Shown here piece by piece: positions 9,500 to 19,227 of a stretch of DNA of 64,000 nt. Position 1 is the first letter of the stretch. Every line of letters begins with the position of its first letter. The translations under genes and the position numbers were made by a program. The notes beneath the pieces were generated by a model that was not told the DNA's origin, ran no database searches, and saw only the letters and a program-made list of their open reading frames with translations. The DNA is from Candidatus Fluviicola riflensis (lineage in GTDB: Bacteria > Bacteroidota > Bacteroidia > Flavobacteriales_D > Crocinitomicaceae), in assembly GCA_002243285.1 (NCBI GenBank), contig CP022585.1, positions 620,001 through 684,000 on the forward strand, written 5' to 3'.

Positions 9500-10465
9500 T
9501 TATGATGTTATTTTTTTCTTTAATTCTTCAATTCGGACTGCAAATAAAAGCTTTTTTTCCGGAAAAGCCAACATCAATTGATGATAAACATGAATTGCTT
9601 TCGGATAATTGCCTTGGGCAGCGTAAATTTTGGCCAATGTCTCCGAAACAGGGATGGTTTCCTCGTCTAAACTTTCCTTCGCTTTTTTGGGCGGAGAAAA
9701 GAATTCGGTTTTTCCGCGGCTGATCGTTGGTTCTTCTTTGATGAAATGCTCGATGATCTCGTCAACTTTACGTTTTTCCGGAGTTTTAGCAGTCGGTTCG
9801 CTTGGTTTCTGACCAGTGCTTTTGAGCCATGAAGTAAACGAACGTTTTTCTCCTGGTTCGTGGTGTTCGGTCCAATCAGTTTCAGATGCCGGTTCCGCTT
9901 CAGGTTCTGAAGGAACAATTTCTTCAGCCTGTTCTTCTTTCTGCAACTCAACAACCGGTGCTTCCGTTTCCGAAATGTCGAAATGCTGCTCTAATGTAAA
10001 TGCTTCGGTAATTGTCTCGAAATCGGATGAAACTGTCGGTTCAACAACTGGTTCCGGCGATTCTTTCGTTTCGCTTTCCGGTGTGAATTCAATTGATTCA
10101 TCAGCCGGTTCTTCTTTTTCTTCCGGAATAACTTCCGATACAGGTTCCTGAAACACAATTACTGGTTCGGTTTCTTCTGTCTCAGCAATCGTTTCCGGTG
10201 TTTCAGTAACAACCAAATCAGCTGAGACTTCTCCCGAAGAATTGATCAGCTGGTACAACTGCGCACGATCGTTCAACCGGTAAGCATGTTGCTGTAAAGC
10301 CGTGTCCAGGTCAATCGATTTTCCGTTGGCCAATGCCGTGAGATAAAGCAATGAAAAAACCGCCGCGTACGGATGCTTTTCGCTCAGCGCCTTTAAAGCA
10401 GGAGCATCAGCCAGTGTTAACACCGCCGGATTTGAAATGGATTGTGAAACCTGTTCCAGATTCAT
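9500..10465 (-). CDS. Conserved TPR-like protein between lptE and secG
   Basis: A 321-residue protein with no signal peptide. The N-terminal ~90 residues are helical and the middle (about 90-200) is a Glu/Pro/Val/Thr-rich disordered linker. The C-terminal ~60 residues (ETLAKIYAAQGNYPKAIHVYHQL) look like one or two TPR units. The function is unknown. Genes of this type recur at this position in Flavobacteriia, which suggests a link with envelope biogenesis, but that is inference from position. It is tightly packed with lptE upstream (3-base gap) and secG downstream (2-base gap). Confidence 0.85.
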   Translation of the reverse strand: MNLEQVSQSISNPAVLTLADAPALKALSEKHPYAAVFSLLYLTALANGKSIDLDTALQQHAYRLNDRAQLYQLINSSGEVSADLVVTETPETIAETEETEPVIVFQEPVSEVIPEEKEEPADESIEFTPESETKESPEPVVEPTVSSDFETITEAFTLEQHFDISETEAPVVELQKEEQAEEIVPSEPEAEPASETDWTEHHEPGEKRSFTSWLKSTGQKPSEPTAKTPEKRKVDEIIEHFIKEEPTISRGKTEFFSPPKKAKESLDEETIPVSETLAKIYAAQGNYPKAIHVYHQLMLAFPEKKLLFAVRIEELKKKITS

Positions 10466-10468
10466 AAC

Positions 10469-10978
10469 TTACCAGTTTGAGCGTAATTTATTAATGACAT
10501 CCTGCACAATTTGCTGATTGATCAGTTCCAGTAACTGGCTTTCAACATCCGACAACTGCTGCGAAGCATCATAATCGGCAAACCGTGTGCTGGTCATTTG
10601 CATTTTTTCCAATCCTTTGGTAGGGGTAATAATCACAAAACTAACCGAAACAGTAAGCCTGTTTTTCTGAGCATTATCACCGTCGGTAACGGCTTGCGGA
10701 GTAGTATTGTAACTGTTTACCGTTCCTGAGATCTGTACCGCAGAATCATTCGTTTCCGTAAGCATTTTCAGTCGCGTATTGTTCTGAACACCGGTTCTTA
10801 TTGATTCGGTAAGTGTAGCATTGTAATTGGCAGGAGCAGTAGCCGCGTTTAGTTCAAGCGGAGTAACGTAAAAATCCTTCCATTCTTCCGGCATACTGTC
10901 GTCCACAAAACCGACGCGCGTTGGCCAGCAACTGCAAAGCGATCCCAAAACAACGATTATCATTAAGTATTTTATCAT
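10469..10978 (-). CDS. lptE: LptE-family LPS-assembly lipoprotein
   Basis: A 169-residue outer-membrane lipoprotein. The signal peptide ends in a lipobox-like GSLCSC, giving lipidation at C15 or C17. It continues into the LptE-type fold, with two helices flanking a beta sheet (SISGTVNSY-like and RLTVSVSFVI strands) and a C-terminal helix ending INQQIVQDVINKLRSNW. In the family, LptE plugs the LptD barrel and helps insert lipopolysaccharide. It is the first gene of the lptE-TPR-secG run. Its upstream region carries a long hairpin with heptamer repeats (see 10988-11064). Confidence 0.85.
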   Translation of the reverse strand: MIKYLMIIVVLGSLCSCWPTRVGFVDDSMPEEWKDFYVTPLELNAATAPANYNATLTESIRTGVQNNTRLKMLTETNDSAVQISGTVNSYNTTPQAVTDGDNAQKNRLTVSVSFVIITPTKGLEKMQMTSTRFADYDASQQLSDVESQLLELINQQIVQDVINKLRSNW

Positions 10979-10987
10979 ATATTATGT

Positions 10988-11064
10988 AATTGAAAATGTA
11001 AAATGTAAAATGTAAAATTGAAAAGGAGAGTTCTTCTAACCTTTTCAATTTTACATTTTCAATT
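10988..11064. repeat. Long AT-rich hairpin with heptamer repeat upstream of lptE
   Basis: The left arm (10988-11026) and right arm (11040-11064) are inverted repeats sharing AATGTAAAATTGAAAAGG. The left arm also holds three tandem copies of AAAATGT that the right arm lacks. The element fills most of the 96-base gap between the sigma54-activator stop and lptE, and its repeats end about 10-40 bases before the lptE start. Confidence 0.75.
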
Positions 11065-11074
11065 AATAATTCGT

Positions 11075-12319
11075 TCAGCCATTAATATCATACTCCTTAA
11101 TCTTCCGGTACAATGTTCGTTCCGAAATCCCTAGTTCCTCCGCAGCATGTTTTCTACGTCCACGGTGCTTATCCAACGCCTTCTGAATCAATTCCTTTTC
11201 GCGGTCTTCCAGCGATAATGATTCCTGTACTTCTTCGTGAATCTCAAAATCTTCCGTCTGATCTTCCATGCGGTAAGCCGGAGCCGGTTCTACTTTTGCC
11301 GGAGCACTCGGTAATAAGCGCGGTTCAGCAATTCCAACATCGCTGTACATACGATTTACCATCGCCGCCTGGTCATTTGATAAACTAAAATCGCCCTGCT
11401 GATTCAGCAATTCAACCACCAGTTTTTTCAAATCGTTCAGGTCGTTTTTCATGTCGAACAAAAACTTGTACATCAACTCACGCTCATCAAATTTTGTTTC
11501 GTGCGCACCAACCACCGACGGAAATTGTTCTTCCGGATCGGGCAGGTATTGCTGTAAACGCAACAAATCGATATCTCGTGTTTGCTCGATCACTGAAATT
11601 TGTTCTACGAGGTTCTTTAGCTGACGAATGTTTCCGGGCCAATGGTATGAATTCAGTAATTCTACTGCGTCGGCACTGAGTTTGATCGTCGGCATGCGGT
11701 ATTTGTCGGCAAAATCGCTGGCAAACTTGCGAAACAACAGGTAAATATCTTCATTTCTGCTGCGAAGCGGCGGCAAAGCAATTGGAACAGTACTCAAACG
11801 GTACAATAAATCTTCGCGGAATTTCCCCGAGGAAATGGCGCGCTGCATATTCTCATTGGTCGCCGCAACAACACGAACATTTGTTTTAATCACCTTCGAT
11901 GAACCCACACGGATAAATTCTCCGGTTTCCAGTACACGTAACAGGCGAACCTGTGTTTGCATCGGTAATTCTGCCACTTCATCCAGGAAAATAGTTCCGC
12001 CGTCTGCTACTTCAAAATAACCCTGACGACTGCCTGTAGCTCCGGTAAATGAGCCCTTTTCGTGGCCAAATAATTCCGAATCGATCGTTCCTTCCGGAAT
12101 GGCACCACAGTTGACTGCAATGTATTCGGCATGCTTGCGTGAACTCAATTGGTGAATCACCTGTGGGATGATTTCCTTTCCCGTTCCGCTTTCTCCGGTC
12201 ACCAAAACCGAAATATCCGTTGGGGCAACCTGGATGGCTACTTCCAGTGCGCGATTGAGCAGCGGAGCATTTCCGATAATCCCGAATCGTTGTTTGATCT
12301 GTTGTACGTTCATGCTCAT
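11075..12319 (-). CDS. Sigma54-dependent transcriptional activator, AAA+ type
   Basis: A 414-residue bacterial enhancer-binding protein. There is no receiver or sensor domain: the AAA+ module starts near residue 15 with Walker A GESGTGKE (about 42-49), the sigma54-contact loop GSFTGA (89-94) and Walker B GGTIFLDE (107-114). The C-terminal Fis-type helix-turn-helix ([20 protein letters not shown]) binds DNA. A variable region of about 70 residues links the two. The loop is GSFTGA rather than the usual GAFTGA. It overlaps miaB by four bases (ATGA), so it is co-translated with it. Its targets are unknown. Confidence 0.93.
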   Translation of the reverse strand: MSMNVQQIKQRFGIIGNAPLLNRALEVAIQVAPTDISVLVTGESGTGKEIIPQVIHQLSSRKHAEYIAVNCGAIPEGTIDSELFGHEKGSFTGATGSRQGYFEVADGGTIFLDEVAELPMQTQVRLLRVLETGEFIRVGSSKVIKTNVRVVAATNENMQRAISSGKFREDLLYRLSTVPIALPPLRSRNEDIYLLFRKFASDFADKYRMPTIKLSADAVELLNSYHWPGNIRQLKNLVEQISVIEQTRDIDLLRLQQYLPDPEEQFPSVVGAHETKFDERELMYKFLFDMKNDLNDLKKLVVELLNQQGDFSLSNDQAAMVNRMYSDVGIAEPRLLPSAPAKVEPAPAYRMEDQTEDFEIHEEVQESLSLEDREKELIQKALDKHRGRRKHAAEELGISERTLYRKIKEYDING

Positions 12320-13773
12320 GAGACCACTAATTTAGCAGGTTCTTCCACTTGTTCGCCAATCAGCGTAGCCGACGTGCATTCTTTTATTTTTACCCAAACG
12401 TAATCGCCTTTTTTGGCTGTTCCTTTCGGGAAAACCACCTTGGTGTTGCGCTCGTCACGGCCCATCAGATCGTCTTCCGATTTTTTGGAAACGCCTTCGA
12501 TCAACACTTTATGAACTTCACCGATCTGACGTAAATTATTCGCCAGTGAATGACGCAATTGGTTCGCAATGATCTCATCCAAACGACGGCTTTTTAGTTC
12601 CTCTGTCACATCGTCTTCAAACTTACGTTCTGCCAGTGTTTTTGGGCGTTCTGAGTATTTATACATGTAAGCGAAATCAAATTGCACCTCATTTTGAAGT
12701 GAAAGTGTCGCCTGGTGTTCTTCTTCTGTTTCACCGCAAAATCCCACGATAATATCCGTTGAAATCCCGCAATTCGGTAAAATACGTCTGATCGCAGCAA
12801 TTCGGTCCAGATACCATTCACGGCTGTAACCACGATTCATACGCTGCAACACATCCGAATGCCCTGATTGCACCGGCAGGTGAATGTACGGACAGATATT
12901 ATCGTACTTTGCCATCACTTCCAACACTTTGTCGGTCAGGTCTTTTGGGTGCGAAGTCGAAAAACGAATACGCAGATCCGGGTGAACCTGCGCCACCATT
13001 TCCATTAATTCCGCGAAATCGGTGGTCGGTTCGTTTTCGTCTTTCACAACGCCTTTACTGCTCATGTTCCAGCGGTAACTGTCAACGTTTTGTCCCAAAA
13101 GCGTTACTTCCCGGTAGCCGCGATTAAATATATCGGTACATTCCTGGACAATCGTATGCGGATCACGCGAGCGCTCTCTTCCGCGGGTAAACGGAACCAC
13201 GCAGAACGAACACATATTGTCGCATCCGCGGGTAATCGAAACGAAACCTGAAATCCCGCCTTCATCCAACCGGATCGGAGAAATATCACCGTACGTTTCT
13301 TCGCGCGACAGCAACACGTTTACCGCTTTCTGGCCACCATTTACTTCGTCTATCATCCCCGGTAATTCGCGGTAAGCATCGGGGCCGGCCACCAAATCAA
13401 CCAGTTTTTCTTCTTCCAGTAACGATTGTTTCAAACGCTCGGCCATACAGCCCAATACGCCAACAACCAGTTTAGGCTGTGCCTTTTTTTGTTTTCGGAA
13501 TTCAGTCAAACGTTTGCGAACACGCATTTCTGCATTATCCCGAATGGAACAGGTGTTGATCAGAATCACATCAGCTTCTTCCGAATTCCGGGTCGTCGAA
13601 TAACCTTCTTTCGCCAGAATGGAAGCAACCACTTCACTATCCGAAAAATTCATGGCACAACCGTAACTTTCAACATAGAGCTTCTTGGTACCAGCAGAAT
13701 TTCCGTCTAGTACCAACGCTTCTCCTTGTTTTCCTTCGTCAATTATTTTGTTGTTGCCGTGATCGTCAACCAT
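12316..13773 (-). CDS. miaB: tRNA-2-methylthio-N6-isopentenyladenosine synthase MiaB
   Basis: A 485-residue radical-SAM methylthiotransferase that modifies A37 of tRNAs reading UNN codons. The N-terminal cluster ligands are C39, C75 and C109; the radical-SAM motif is C184-x3-C188-x2-C191 in [11 protein letters not shown]; a TRAM domain ends the protein. The length is slightly above average because of a ~28-residue N-terminal extension. A clear promoter lies just upstream (see 13798-13828). It heads the leftward block miaB - sigma54 activator - lptE - TPR - secG. Confidence 0.97.
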   Translation of the reverse strand: MVDDHGNNKIIDEGKQGEALVLDGNSAGTKKLYVESYGCAMNFSDSEVVASILAKEGYSTTRNSEEADVILINTCSIRDNAEMRVRKRLTEFRKQKKAQPKLVVGVLGCMAERLKQSLLEEEKLVDLVAGPDAYRELPGMIDEVNGGQKAVNVLLSREETYGDISPIRLDEGGISGFVSITRGCDNMCSFCVVPFTRGRERSRDPHTIVQECTDIFNRGYREVTLLGQNVDSYRWNMSSKGVVKDENEPTTDFAELMEMVAQVHPDLRIRFSTSHPKDLTDKVLEVMAKYDNICPYIHLPVQSGHSDVLQRMNRGYSREWYLDRIAAIRRILPNCGISTDIIVGFCGETEEEHQATLSLQNEVQFDFAYMYKYSERPKTLAERKFEDDVTEELKSRRLDEIIANQLRHSLANNLRQIGEVHKVLIEGVSKKSEDDLMGRDERNTKVVFPKGTAKKGDYVWVKIKECTSATLIGEQVEEPAKLVVS

Positions 13774-13797
13774 TGTGTGCTGCGTTTAGAGTGCGTG

Positions 13798-13828
13798 CAA
13801 AAATAGCGTTTTTTCAAGATCATGTCAA
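13798..13828 (-). promoter_or_regulatory. miaB: Bacteroidota-type promoter of miaB
   Basis: On the minus strand TTG (13828-13826) is followed after 20 bases by TATTTTTG (13805-13798), matching the TTG-N17-23-TAnnTTTG consensus. The miaB start is 24 bases further on. Confidence 0.6.
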
Positions 13829-13920
13829 AATGTCAGTCTTAAGTTTTAACGGTTTTTTAGAAGTTGTTCCAATCCACACGAAATGATTTTTTCAAATGAA
13901 CGATTGAAAACATGATTTCA

Positions 13921-14020
13921 GTCACAGAATACCGGATTTCACAGATAAAATCCGACTTTCAAATGTTGATGAATATACTGGCATATATCAATATCTCTGA
14001 AATTCTGTGCGATCTGTGGC
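13921..14020. repeat. Diverged relative of the dispersed inverted-repeat family, copy C
   Basis: The element starts GTCACAGAATACCGG and ends TTCTGTGCGATCTGTGGC, the same end signature as copies A and B, but the arms pair poorly and the inner CCGTTAGG block is absent. The rest of the 494-base miaB-topA gap holds only the two divergent promoter regions. Confidence 0.45.
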
Positions 14021-14196
14021 CAATAGTTGTATTTCGCTAATAAACTTTATGAGCTAACTCAAATTCACTCTATATAATAAGGTATCAAAGTCCGATTTAG
14101 AGAAGATTTTAATTTTTTTTCGCTCAGAAGTAAATTTATCCGACAAAATAAACTATCGTTTAAAGGAGCTCCGAACAATCAATAGCAACCTGCTGT

Positions 14197-14227
14197 TTGT
14201 TTTTTGAAATGAAAACTTCTTATTTTG
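14197..14227 (+). promoter_or_regulatory. topA: Candidate topA promoter
   Basis: TTG at 14197-14199 is followed after 20 bases by TTATTTTG (14220-14227), a 7-of-8 match to TAnnTTTG. The topA start codon is 40 bases downstream. Confidence 0.4.
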
Positions 14228-14267
14228 CACCGCTTTATCGTTTGAAGCCGTTTAATGTTATACCTGC

Positions 14268-16634
14268 ATGAGCAAAAACTTAGTAATAGTGGAGTCACCT
14301 GCGAAAGCAAAGACTATCGAAGGATACCTCGGAAAAGATTTCATTGTGAAGTCGAGTTTTGGCCACGTAAGGGATCTGGCATCAAAAGGCCTTGCGATTG
14401 ATATAGAAAACAATTTTCTGCCAGATTACGAAGTTAGTTCCGATAAGAAAGCGATTGTCGCAGAATTGAAAAAATTGACCAAAGAGGCAGAAGTTGTATG
14501 GCTCGCAACGGATGAGGACCGCGAGGGAGAGGCTATTTCCTGGCACTTATATGAAACGCTTGGTCTGTCCAAAAAGGAAACCAGACGAATCACTTTCAAT
14601 GAAATTACCAAAACCGCGATTTTAAAAGCAATTGAAAAACCGCGCGAAATCAATAAACCATTGGTAGATGCCCAACAAGCCCGTCGTGTATTAGACCGTT
14701 TGGTAGGTTTTGAATTGTCGCCTGTGTTGTGGAAAAAAGTACGTCCGAGCTTGTCGGCTGGTCGTGTACAATCGGTAGCTGTGCGCCTGATTGTAGAACG
14801 TGAAAAGGAAATCATGAACTTCTTGTCGGAAAGTTATTTCCGCGTTGCAGGTTCTTTCCTCAAAGGAAAAGAGAGCATCAAGGCAGAGGTGAGCAAGCAT
14901 TTCGGAAGCGATACCGAAGTAGAAGGATTCCTAACCGAATGTGGAAATACAACATTTTCCGTGCTGGATGTGCAAACCAAACCGGCTAAGAAAACACCGG
15001 CCGCTCCGTTTACAACTTCAACCCTGCAGCAGGAAGCCAGTTTGAAACTCGGTTACTCCGTTTCACGGACGATGCAGGTGGCGCAGCGCTTATACGAAGC
15101 AGGACGCATCACTTACATGCGTACCGATAGTGTGAATTTATCGGAAACCGCGATGTTGGGTGCCGAAACTGAAATCAAATCAGCTTACGGAAATCAATAT
15201 AGCAATCCTACAAAATACGCAACAAAAAGTGCCAACGCACAGGAAGCTCACGAGGCCATTCGTCCGACAGATTTCGGGTTGCATAGCCTCACCGGTGGCG
15301 ATTCGGATGAAGTGCGTTTGTATGATTTGATTTGGAAACGCGCCATTGCTTCTCAGATGAGCCACGCACAACTAGAGCGCACTACTATTTCCATCGGGAA
15401 TGAAAAATTACCGGAAATTTTTGCAGCCAAAGGTGAAGTCATCAAATTTGATGGATTCCTGAAAGTATATCTTGAAACCTCGCTTGAGGATGATGAAGAC
15501 GGTGAATTATCCGGATTATTGCCGGCTGTTACCGTTGGTGAAAAACTGGATGTACAGTTTATTCGGGCTACACAGCGTTTTTCCAGGGCTCCTTCGCGTT
15601 ATGTGGAGGCAGCATTGGTGAAAAAACTCGAAGAATTGGGAATCGGCCGTCCTTCAACATACGCGCCAACGATCTCAACCATTCAGAAGCGTGGTTACGT
15701 AGAGAAAAAAGAACGCGAAGGTGAAGAACGCGCTTACCTCGTGCTTGATTTGAAAGGAACTGAAATTGTTCGTGAAACCAAAACGGAGATCACAGGTCGC
15801 GATAAAAACAAACTCTTCCCAACCGATATCGGTATGGTAGTGACCGATTTCCTCAAAGAGCATTTTGAACATATCATGGATTACCATTTCACAGCAGAAG
15901 TGGAAGGCCAGTTTGATGAAATCGCACACGGCAAGATAGAATGGACCGATATGATCCGCAAATTCTACAACCCGTTCCACGAAAGTGTAGAAGATACCTT
16001 GGAGCATTCGGAACGCGCTACAGGAGAACGAATTCTGGGTGTGCATCCTGTTTCCAATAAAAAGGTACTGGCACGCATCGGGCGTTTTGGTCCAATGATC
16101 CAGGTCGGTGATGAAAAGGAAGACGGTGAAAAGCCTCAGTTTGCATCCTTACATGCTTCCCAGTCCATTCATACCATTACGTTGGAAGATGCGCTTGAGC
16201 TATTCAAATTGCCTCGCGTACTGGGCGAATTGGAAGGTGAAACCGTGAAAGTGAATGTTGGGCGTTTCGGTCCTTATATCCAATTGGGGAAATTGTTTGT
16301 TTCCCTGAAAAAGGAAGATGATCCGATGCAGATTCAATTGGACCGTGCTTTGGAACTTATTGTTGAAAAACGCGAGGTAGAAGCCAATCGTTTGATCAAG
16401 GATTTCCCTGAAAACAAGGAAGTGCAATTGCTCAACGGCCGTTACGGAGCTTACCTTAAAATTGGAAAAGACAACTTTAAATTACCAAAGGGTACCGAAG
16501 CTGCTTCGTTAACATTGGAACAATGTCTTGCTATTGCAGCAGATCCGGCCAATGCCCCGAAAAAGAAACCCGGAGCGCGTAAAGCACCTGCTAAAAAACC
16601 TGCTGCCAAAAAGCCTGCTACGAAGAAGAAATAA
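14268..16634 (+). CDS. topA: DNA topoisomerase I
   Basis: A 788-residue type IA topoisomerase that relaxes negative supercoils. The N-terminal Toprim domain carries the metal site ATDEDREGEAI (about 80-90). The catalytic tyrosine is Y283 in RITYMRTDS. The C-terminal part has no Cys4 zinc fingers. Instead it has two GRFGP(M/Y)IQ-type repeats and one GRYGAYLKIG repeat, then a ~30-residue Lys/Ala/Pro tail (KKPAAKKPATKKK). This arrangement is usual in Bacteroidota. It is transcribed alone and followed by a strong terminator. Confidence 0.98.
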   Translation: MSKNLVIVESPAKAKTIEGYLGKDFIVKSSFGHVRDLASKGLAIDIENNFLPDYEVSSDKKAIVAELKKLTKEAEVVWLATDEDREGEAISWHLYETLGLSKKETRRITFNEITKTAILKAIEKPREINKPLVDAQQARRVLDRLVGFELSPVLWKKVRPSLSAGRVQSVAVRLIVEREKEIMNFLSESYFRVAGSFLKGKESIKAEVSKHFGSDTEVEGFLTECGNTTFSVLDVQTKPAKKTPAAPFTTSTLQQEASLKLGYSVSRTMQVAQRLYEAGRITYMRTDSVNLSETAMLGAETEIKSAYGNQYSNPTKYATKSANAQEAHEAIRPTDFGLHSLTGGDSDEVRLYDLIWKRAIASQMSHAQLERTTISIGNEKLPEIFAAKGEVIKFDGFLKVYLETSLEDDEDGELSGLLPAVTVGEKLDVQFIRATQRFSRAPSRYVEAALVKKLEELGIGRPSTYAPTISTIQKRGYVEKKEREGEERAYLVLDLKGTEIVRETKTEITGRDKNKLFPTDIGMVVTDFLKEHFEHIMDYHFTAEVEGQFDEIAHGKIEWTDMIRKFYNPFHESVEDTLEHSERATGERILGVHPVSNKKVLARIGRFGPMIQVGDEKEDGEKPQFASLHASQSIHTITLEDALELFKLPRVLGELEGETVKVNVGRFGPYIQLGKLFVSLKKEDDPMQIQLDRALELIVEKREVEANRLIKDFPENKEVQLLNGRYGAYLKIGKDNFKLPKGTEAASLTLEQCLAIAADPANAPKKKPGARKAPAKKPAAKKPATKKK

Positions 16635-16655
16635 TTTTAATTTTGAATAATACTT

Positions 16656-16693
16656 AAAGTGCAATTGCAGTTAACTGTAGTTGCACTTTTTTG
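16656..16693 (+). terminator. topA: Intrinsic terminator of topA
   Basis: A 15-base stem with one mismatch (16656-16670 with 16675-16689, loop TTAA) runs into TTTTTTG. It starts 21 bases past the stop. Confidence 0.88.
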
Positions 16694-16782
16694 TTCCCTG
16701 CTCCGAAGTGACTGAGGAATGAAGTCTACTTCGGAGGAGTTATTCACCATCCTTTCTTCATTCTTAATTTTACCGTTCGTTT

Positions 16783-16809
16783 TTTGGCGCAACATCACCA
16801 GTATCTTTG
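16783..16809 (+). promoter_or_regulatory. Candidate promoter with -7 element TATCTTTG
   Basis: TTTG (16783-16786) and TATCTTTG (16802-16809) are separated by 15 bases, slightly short of the usual spacing. The -7 element overlaps the alternative TTG start at 16807, which supports the ATG at 16825 as the real start. Confidence 0.5.
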
Positions 16810-16824
16810 CTTCAAATACGCGTA

Positions 16825-17982
16825 ATGAAAGACCTTTCGATATATTTTAGCCCGTTGGTGCAAGAGAACGAATATCCTGCTGACACTATCGGATCAATGA
16901 TATTGGCAAACAATCAACACGGTTTTCCGGAAATTGGAGAAAGCGGATTGGCGCTTATTTACGTACCCGAATTCAGGAACGGAAAGCCTGAATTACACCA
17001 GCAAACCGATGATCGTTTCCGTGAAGCATTTTACAACTATTTCCCGGGAATGCTTTGGAATCAGGCAATATATGACCTCGGAACGTTACTTCCGGGCGAA
17101 CGGGTAGAGGATACCTATTTTGCTTTGCGTCAGGTGGTTGCCGAATTGGTGAAGAGAAAAATCATACCCATTATAATAGGCGGAACCCAGGATCTCACTT
17201 ATGCGATGTACCAGGGCTACGAAGAATTGGAGCAGCTCATCAATGTCATGAGCATCGATTATAAGCTCGATTTAGGCGATCCCGACCAACCTGTCAGCAA
17301 AGATGCTTTTGTGAACAAATTGCTGATGCACCGCCCGTGCTTTCTGTTCAATTATTCGATTTTGGGTTATCAGGCACCATTTGTCCGGCAATCCGAAATC
17401 GATTTGTTCGAGAAACTCTATTTCGATGCCGTTCGTTTGGGTGAATTTGTTTCCGATCCACGCATTGCCGAACCGCTTTTACGCAATTCCGATTTATTGT
17501 CCATTGACCTGCAGGCCGTTAGGGCATCCGATTTTCCCGGCGACCATTACCGGAATCCAAACGGGTTTTACAACCATGAACTTTGTCAGCTGGCCCGTTA
17601 TGCCGGAATCAGTGATAAATTAACTTCCCTGGGAATTTTCAACCTGCTTCCGGGAAATCTGAGTGAACTGTCTCACCAGGAAGTTGCGCAGATTATTTGG
17701 TACTTCATGGATGGCGTTTCTCAACGAATGAGTGATTTTCCTATCGGCTCCAAAAAAGAATATATCCGGTTCACTGTCTTTATGGAAGAAATAAAACACG
17801 ACCTTGTTTTCTTTAAAAGCAATAAGTCCGATCGCTGGTGGATGGAAGTGCCTTATCCACCCAAAGAAGGGAATAAATATGAGCGCCATCACTTGGTTCC
17901 ATGCAATAAAAGTGACTATGATCTGGCCCTTGAAAATGACATTCCGAACCTTTGGTGGAAAACTTATCAAAAATTAGGGTAA
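16825..17982 (+). CDS. Arginase/formimidoylglutamase-family protein
   Basis: A 385-residue member of the ureohydrolase superfamily, starting at MKDLSIYFSPL. The central core has the family order of strands (IIPIIIGGTQDLTYAMYQG, VMSIDYKLDLGD, LLSIDLQAVRASDFPG). Several of the metal-binding His/Asp residues of true arginases are replaced: GGxHD is GGTQD and DxHxD is DYKLD. It may therefore be inactive or act on something other than arginine or formimidoylglutamate. A gene of this kind lies between topA and the gld cluster in many Flavobacteriia. The cellular role is unknown. Confidence 0.8.
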   Translation: MKDLSIYFSPLVQENEYPADTIGSMILANNQHGFPEIGESGLALIYVPEFRNGKPELHQQTDDRFREAFYNYFPGMLWNQAIYDLGTLLPGERVEDTYFALRQVVAELVKRKIIPIIIGGTQDLTYAMYQGYEELEQLINVMSIDYKLDLGDPDQPVSKDAFVNKLLMHRPCFLFNYSILGYQAPFVRQSEIDLFEKLYFDAVRLGEFVSDPRIAEPLLRNSDLLSIDLQAVRASDFPGDHYRNPNGFYNHELCQLARYAGISDKLTSLGIFNLLPGNLSELSHQEVAQIIWYFMDGVSQRMSDFPIGSKKEYIRFTVFMEEIKHDLVFFKSNKSDRWWMEVPYPPKEGNKYERHHLVPCNKSDYDLALENDIPNLWWKTYQKLG

Positions 17983-18170
17983 CCTTTTTTAAATTCCGAC
18001 ATATAAGCACAGCATGTTAATATTCGGTTATCTTCAACAAATGATTGTGGAAAACTGATCAAGTAATTAATAAAAAGTTTTTATTGTTCCGAAAAATACT
18101 TATTTTAGTCGCCAATTGGCTAAAATTTGTTAAAGTCAGAAAAGTAAATACCGTACTAAGTACACTGTTT

Positions 18171-19112
18171 ATGAAGAAAAGATTACTCGCTCTATCAACA
18201 TTGATGTTTGCATCAGTAGGAGTATTTGGTCAACAAGATATGGCCTTAACGCACTTTTTCTACAACAAAATGTTGTTTAATCCAGGTGCTACCGGAATTG
18301 ACGAAGGGATTTGTGGATCGTTGCTTTACCGTAATCAATGGGATAAAGTAAGTGGTGCGCCAAATTCAGCGACGTTTAATGCTGAAGCCAATATTGAACG
18401 CTGGTTTCCTGCCGGTGTCGGTATTACGTTTGCGCATGATGCAATCGGTTTTAACCGCCAGAATAATTTCGCGCTAAACTACTCGCAGCACGTTACAACC
18501 AGTGTAGGTACTTTGGGTATCGGTGTGGGATTGGGCTTTATGAACTTCGGTTTGAATCCTACATGGGTCCCGCCAACAACAAATTTTGATCCTACCTTAC
18601 CTGCCAGTAGTTCTGCAACAGCATTTGACCTGAATGCGGGGCTTTACTGGAAAGGAACAACGCAGCCTTATTATATCGGTATTTCATCGACTCACTTATC
18701 TGCTCCGATTTTGGCGCAAACTTCCAGTTTGTTAGCTAGTCCTGCTGTAAATTACAATACGGCGCGTCACTATTACTTTATGGGAGGTTATGTTTTCGAA
18801 GAATTAGGTCCGGGTAATCTGGATATTCAGGCGTTAGTTCAGTCCGATTTGGTAAAAACGTCATTTAATTTGAACGCACGATACATTGTCAATAATCAAT
18901 TTTACGGAGGTTTAGGTTACCGTTCATCGGATGCTGTATCTGTTATGGCAGGATTTATTCCATGGCCTGGAGCAGCAATCAGCTACTCTTATGACCTTAC
19001 GTTGAACAAATTATCAAATGTATCGAGAGGTACGCATGAGGTTGTTGTGAAGTACTGTTACTACCTTCCACCGCCACCACGTACGGTATCAAATCACCCA
19101 AGATGGTTGTAA
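18171..19112 (+). CDS. porP: PorP/SprF-family T9SS outer-membrane protein
   Basis: A 313-residue beta-barrel protein. The start is placed at MKKRLLALSTLMF, which begins a signal peptide cut after VFGQ; the frame is open 126 bases further upstream but without signal-like sequence. It has the family hallmark HFFYNKMLFNPGATG and alternating beta strands to the end. PorP works with PorK/GldK and PorN/GldN in the T9SS outer-membrane complex, and in Porphyromonas porP also directly precedes porK. It lies 115 bases upstream of gldK, which has its own promoter. Confidence 0.92.
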   Translation: MKKRLLALSTLMFASVGVFGQQDMALTHFFYNKMLFNPGATGIDEGICGSLLYRNQWDKVSGAPNSATFNAEANIERWFPAGVGITFAHDAIGFNRQNNFALNYSQHVTTSVGTLGIGVGLGFMNFGLNPTWVPPTTNFDPTLPASSSATAFDLNAGLYWKGTTQPYYIGISSTHLSAPILAQTSSLLASPAVNYNTARHYYFMGGYVFEELGPGNLDIQALVQSDLVKTSFNLNARYIVNNQFYGGLGYRSSDAVSVMAGFIPWPGAAISYSYDLTLNKLSNVSRGTHEVVVKYCYYLPPPPRTVSNHPRWL

Positions 19113-19188
19113 AATCAAAAAAAAATTAAAAATCTTTGTAACCATTTTTTGAACGATTCCGTTATATCGAAAATATTGATCCTGTAGA

Positions 19189-19220
19189 TTGTTAGTGATA
19201 GACCCGGAGTTGTAAATTTG
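19189..19220 (+). promoter_or_regulatory. gldK: Promoter of the gldK operon
   Basis: TTG (19189-19191), 21-base spacer, TAAATTTG (19213-19220), an exact match to TTG-N17-23-TAnnTTTG. The gldK ATG follows 7 bases later, so the leader is extremely short. Confidence 0.65.
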
Positions 19221-19227
19221 AACTAGA

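Noticed and set aside
16807-16824. Upstream TTG start of the arginase-like gene
   Set aside because: The TTG lies within the -7 element TATCTTTG, so it would not be transcribed.
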